Source: Treponema sp.
GTDB taxonomy: Bacteria; Spirochaetota; Spirochaetia; Treponematales; Breznakiellaceae
Assembly (NCBI GenBank): GCA_031277045.1
Contig: JAISLX010000090.1
Span: 1 to 6,335 of the forward strand
Reading direction: 5' to 3'
Length of the DNA: 6,335 bases
The translations under genes were made by a program, and so were the position numbers. Position 1 is the stretch's first letter. Each line of letters opens with the position of its first letter. Of the stretch, positions 5,748 through 6,335 are shown in pieces. Under the pieces are notes generated by a model. The model did no database searches. It saw only the letters and a program-made list of their open reading frames with translations, and had not been told where the DNA came from.

Positions 5748-6280
5748 AGGCCCATCGAAAGGGCGGTTTCAATTTTACCGCGAAAGTCCTTTTCGCCGGT
5801 TTTACCTTCCAGGTAATCGGCAATGAAGAGCCGTATAACCGGCGGAAAGGCTTTCCAGTACCGTTCCGGCCAGGAACCCAGTTCGGTCCTTAGCTCCCGG
5901 TCTTCGTTTTTGTCATAATCCCCTGGGAAAAGGCCACAAACTGGTTGATCATGGAGCGCAGCAGGTCCTCCGGCAGGGTTTTCGCTTTGCCCTGCGTTCC
6001 GCCTAATGGAGCCCGGCTGCTTGGCGGAACTTCGCCTTGAAGATCCCCGCCCTGCGGATCTTTCGCCTTATCGCGCGGGGTTTTAGTCCTGCCGCGCGGA
6101 ACTGCCGCCTCACCCTGCGGCGGCGCCTGCTCTGCCGGTATCCAGGCGTTGACCAGCTCCTCCGCCTGCTCATCGCTCAACTCCGGCGCTTCCTGTCTGG
6201 TGATCCGCAGTGCCATATCCCGCACGGACGTTTTCAGGCCCTGAATGGCCCCTTCGTTGCAGTAGTTCAGAATTCGGCGT
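5744..6280 (-). CDS. Hypothetical protein, 5'-truncated, with an apparent frameshift
   Basis: This minus-strand gene enters from the right edge. Its first readable residues are RRILNYCNEGAIQGLKTS, followed by a helical region (RITRQEAPELSDEQAEELVN). A Pro/Gly/Lys-rich linker comes next, then TLPEDLLRSMINQFVAFSQG. That frame stops at 5890-5892. However, the neighbouring frame from about 5920 continues as good protein (DYDKNEDRELRTELGSWPER, then a hydrophobic stretch IRLFIADYLEG) to TAG at 5746-5744. One extra G in the run at 5920-5923 would join them into a product of about 178 visible residues. The TAG overlaps the potD TAA, so the genes converge without a spacer or terminator. There is no signal peptide in the visible part and the family is not recognised. 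A GTG at 6225 could be read as a start, but good coding sequence precedes it. Confidence 0.6.
5920..5923 (-). other. Frameshift point (G run on the minus strand)
   Basis: The minus strand reads CAG GGG ATT ATG in one frame and GGG GAT TAT GAC in the other. Both sides look coding only if the frame changes here. A fifth G would give FSQGDYDKNEDREL in one reading. It may be a sequencing indel, a real mutation or a slippage site. Confidence 0.5.
5973..6124. repeat. Cluster of short hairpins inside the minus-strand gene
   Basis: Four inverted repeats follow one another: 5973-5978/5990-5995 (GCAGGG), 5996-6003/6023-6030 (GTTCCGCC), 6040-6046/6056-6062 (AAGATCC) and 6104-6109/6119-6124 (GCCGCC). 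The word CCCTGCG recurs at 5990, 6050 and 6113, about 60 nt apart, and TTCGCCTT at 6031 and 6062. They encode the low-complexity linker of the gene, in frame. Confidence 0.55.

Positions 6281-6335
<55 letters not shown>

Noticed and set aside
5763..5781. Terminator after potD (GCGGT/ACCGC)
   Set aside because: The stem is 5 bp without a following T tract, and it lies inside the likely coding tail of the minus-strand gene.

Overview
The window most resembles the chromosome of a GC-rich spirochaete, probably a Treponema-like bacterium. The basis is limited. It rests mainly on a complete potA-potB-potC-potD run in the same gene order as the T. pallidum polyamine locus, plus a style of short palindromic repeats inserted in and between genes. 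No rRNA, tRNA or marker gene is present, so the taxon is an inference. The sequence appears to be a whole short contig: it starts inside a gene and ends in a run of 55 G that looks artefactual.

Layout. Positions 1-779 are an accessory, repeat-rich stretch. It holds the AT-rich 3' end of a broken gene with a nested palindrome in it (51-119). Next comes a 230-bp multi-hairpin inverted-repeat element whose outer arms look like an integron attC site (229-458). A 27-codon small ORF (453-536) starts inside the element's right arm. The rest, 537-779, is non-coding with short hairpins and a 14-bp direct repeat. Positions 780-1451 encode a coiled-coil protein with a PD-(D/E)XK nuclease-like C-terminal domain (DUF3782-like). 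A second copy of the small ORF's peptide motif (EPRAIxYEFPL) lies just downstream of it, exactly 1,000 bp from the first, and the two copies differ mainly by synonymous changes.

Positions 1646-5747 are the polyamine ABC transporter. PotA (ATPase), PotB and PotC (permeases) are coupled by 4-bp stop/start overlaps. A 147-nt gap with a terminator-like hairpin and a second strong hairpin then precedes PotD (periplasmic binding protein). PotD captures putrescine or spermidine outside the inner membrane, PotB and PotC form the channel, and a PotA dimer drives import with ATP.

Positions 5744-6280 (minus strand) are a convergent hypothetical gene whose stop codon overlaps that of potD. It is cut off by the contig end and has an apparent one-base frameshift in a short G run. 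Its middle is a Pro/Gly/Lys-rich linker encoded by stacked short hairpins.

The most unusual items are the duplicated, synonymously diverged EPRAIxYEFPL peptide flanking the nuclease-like gene, and the attC-like hairpin element directly after the broken AT-rich gene. Together they suggest a mobile-cassette region upstream of an ordinary transport operon.
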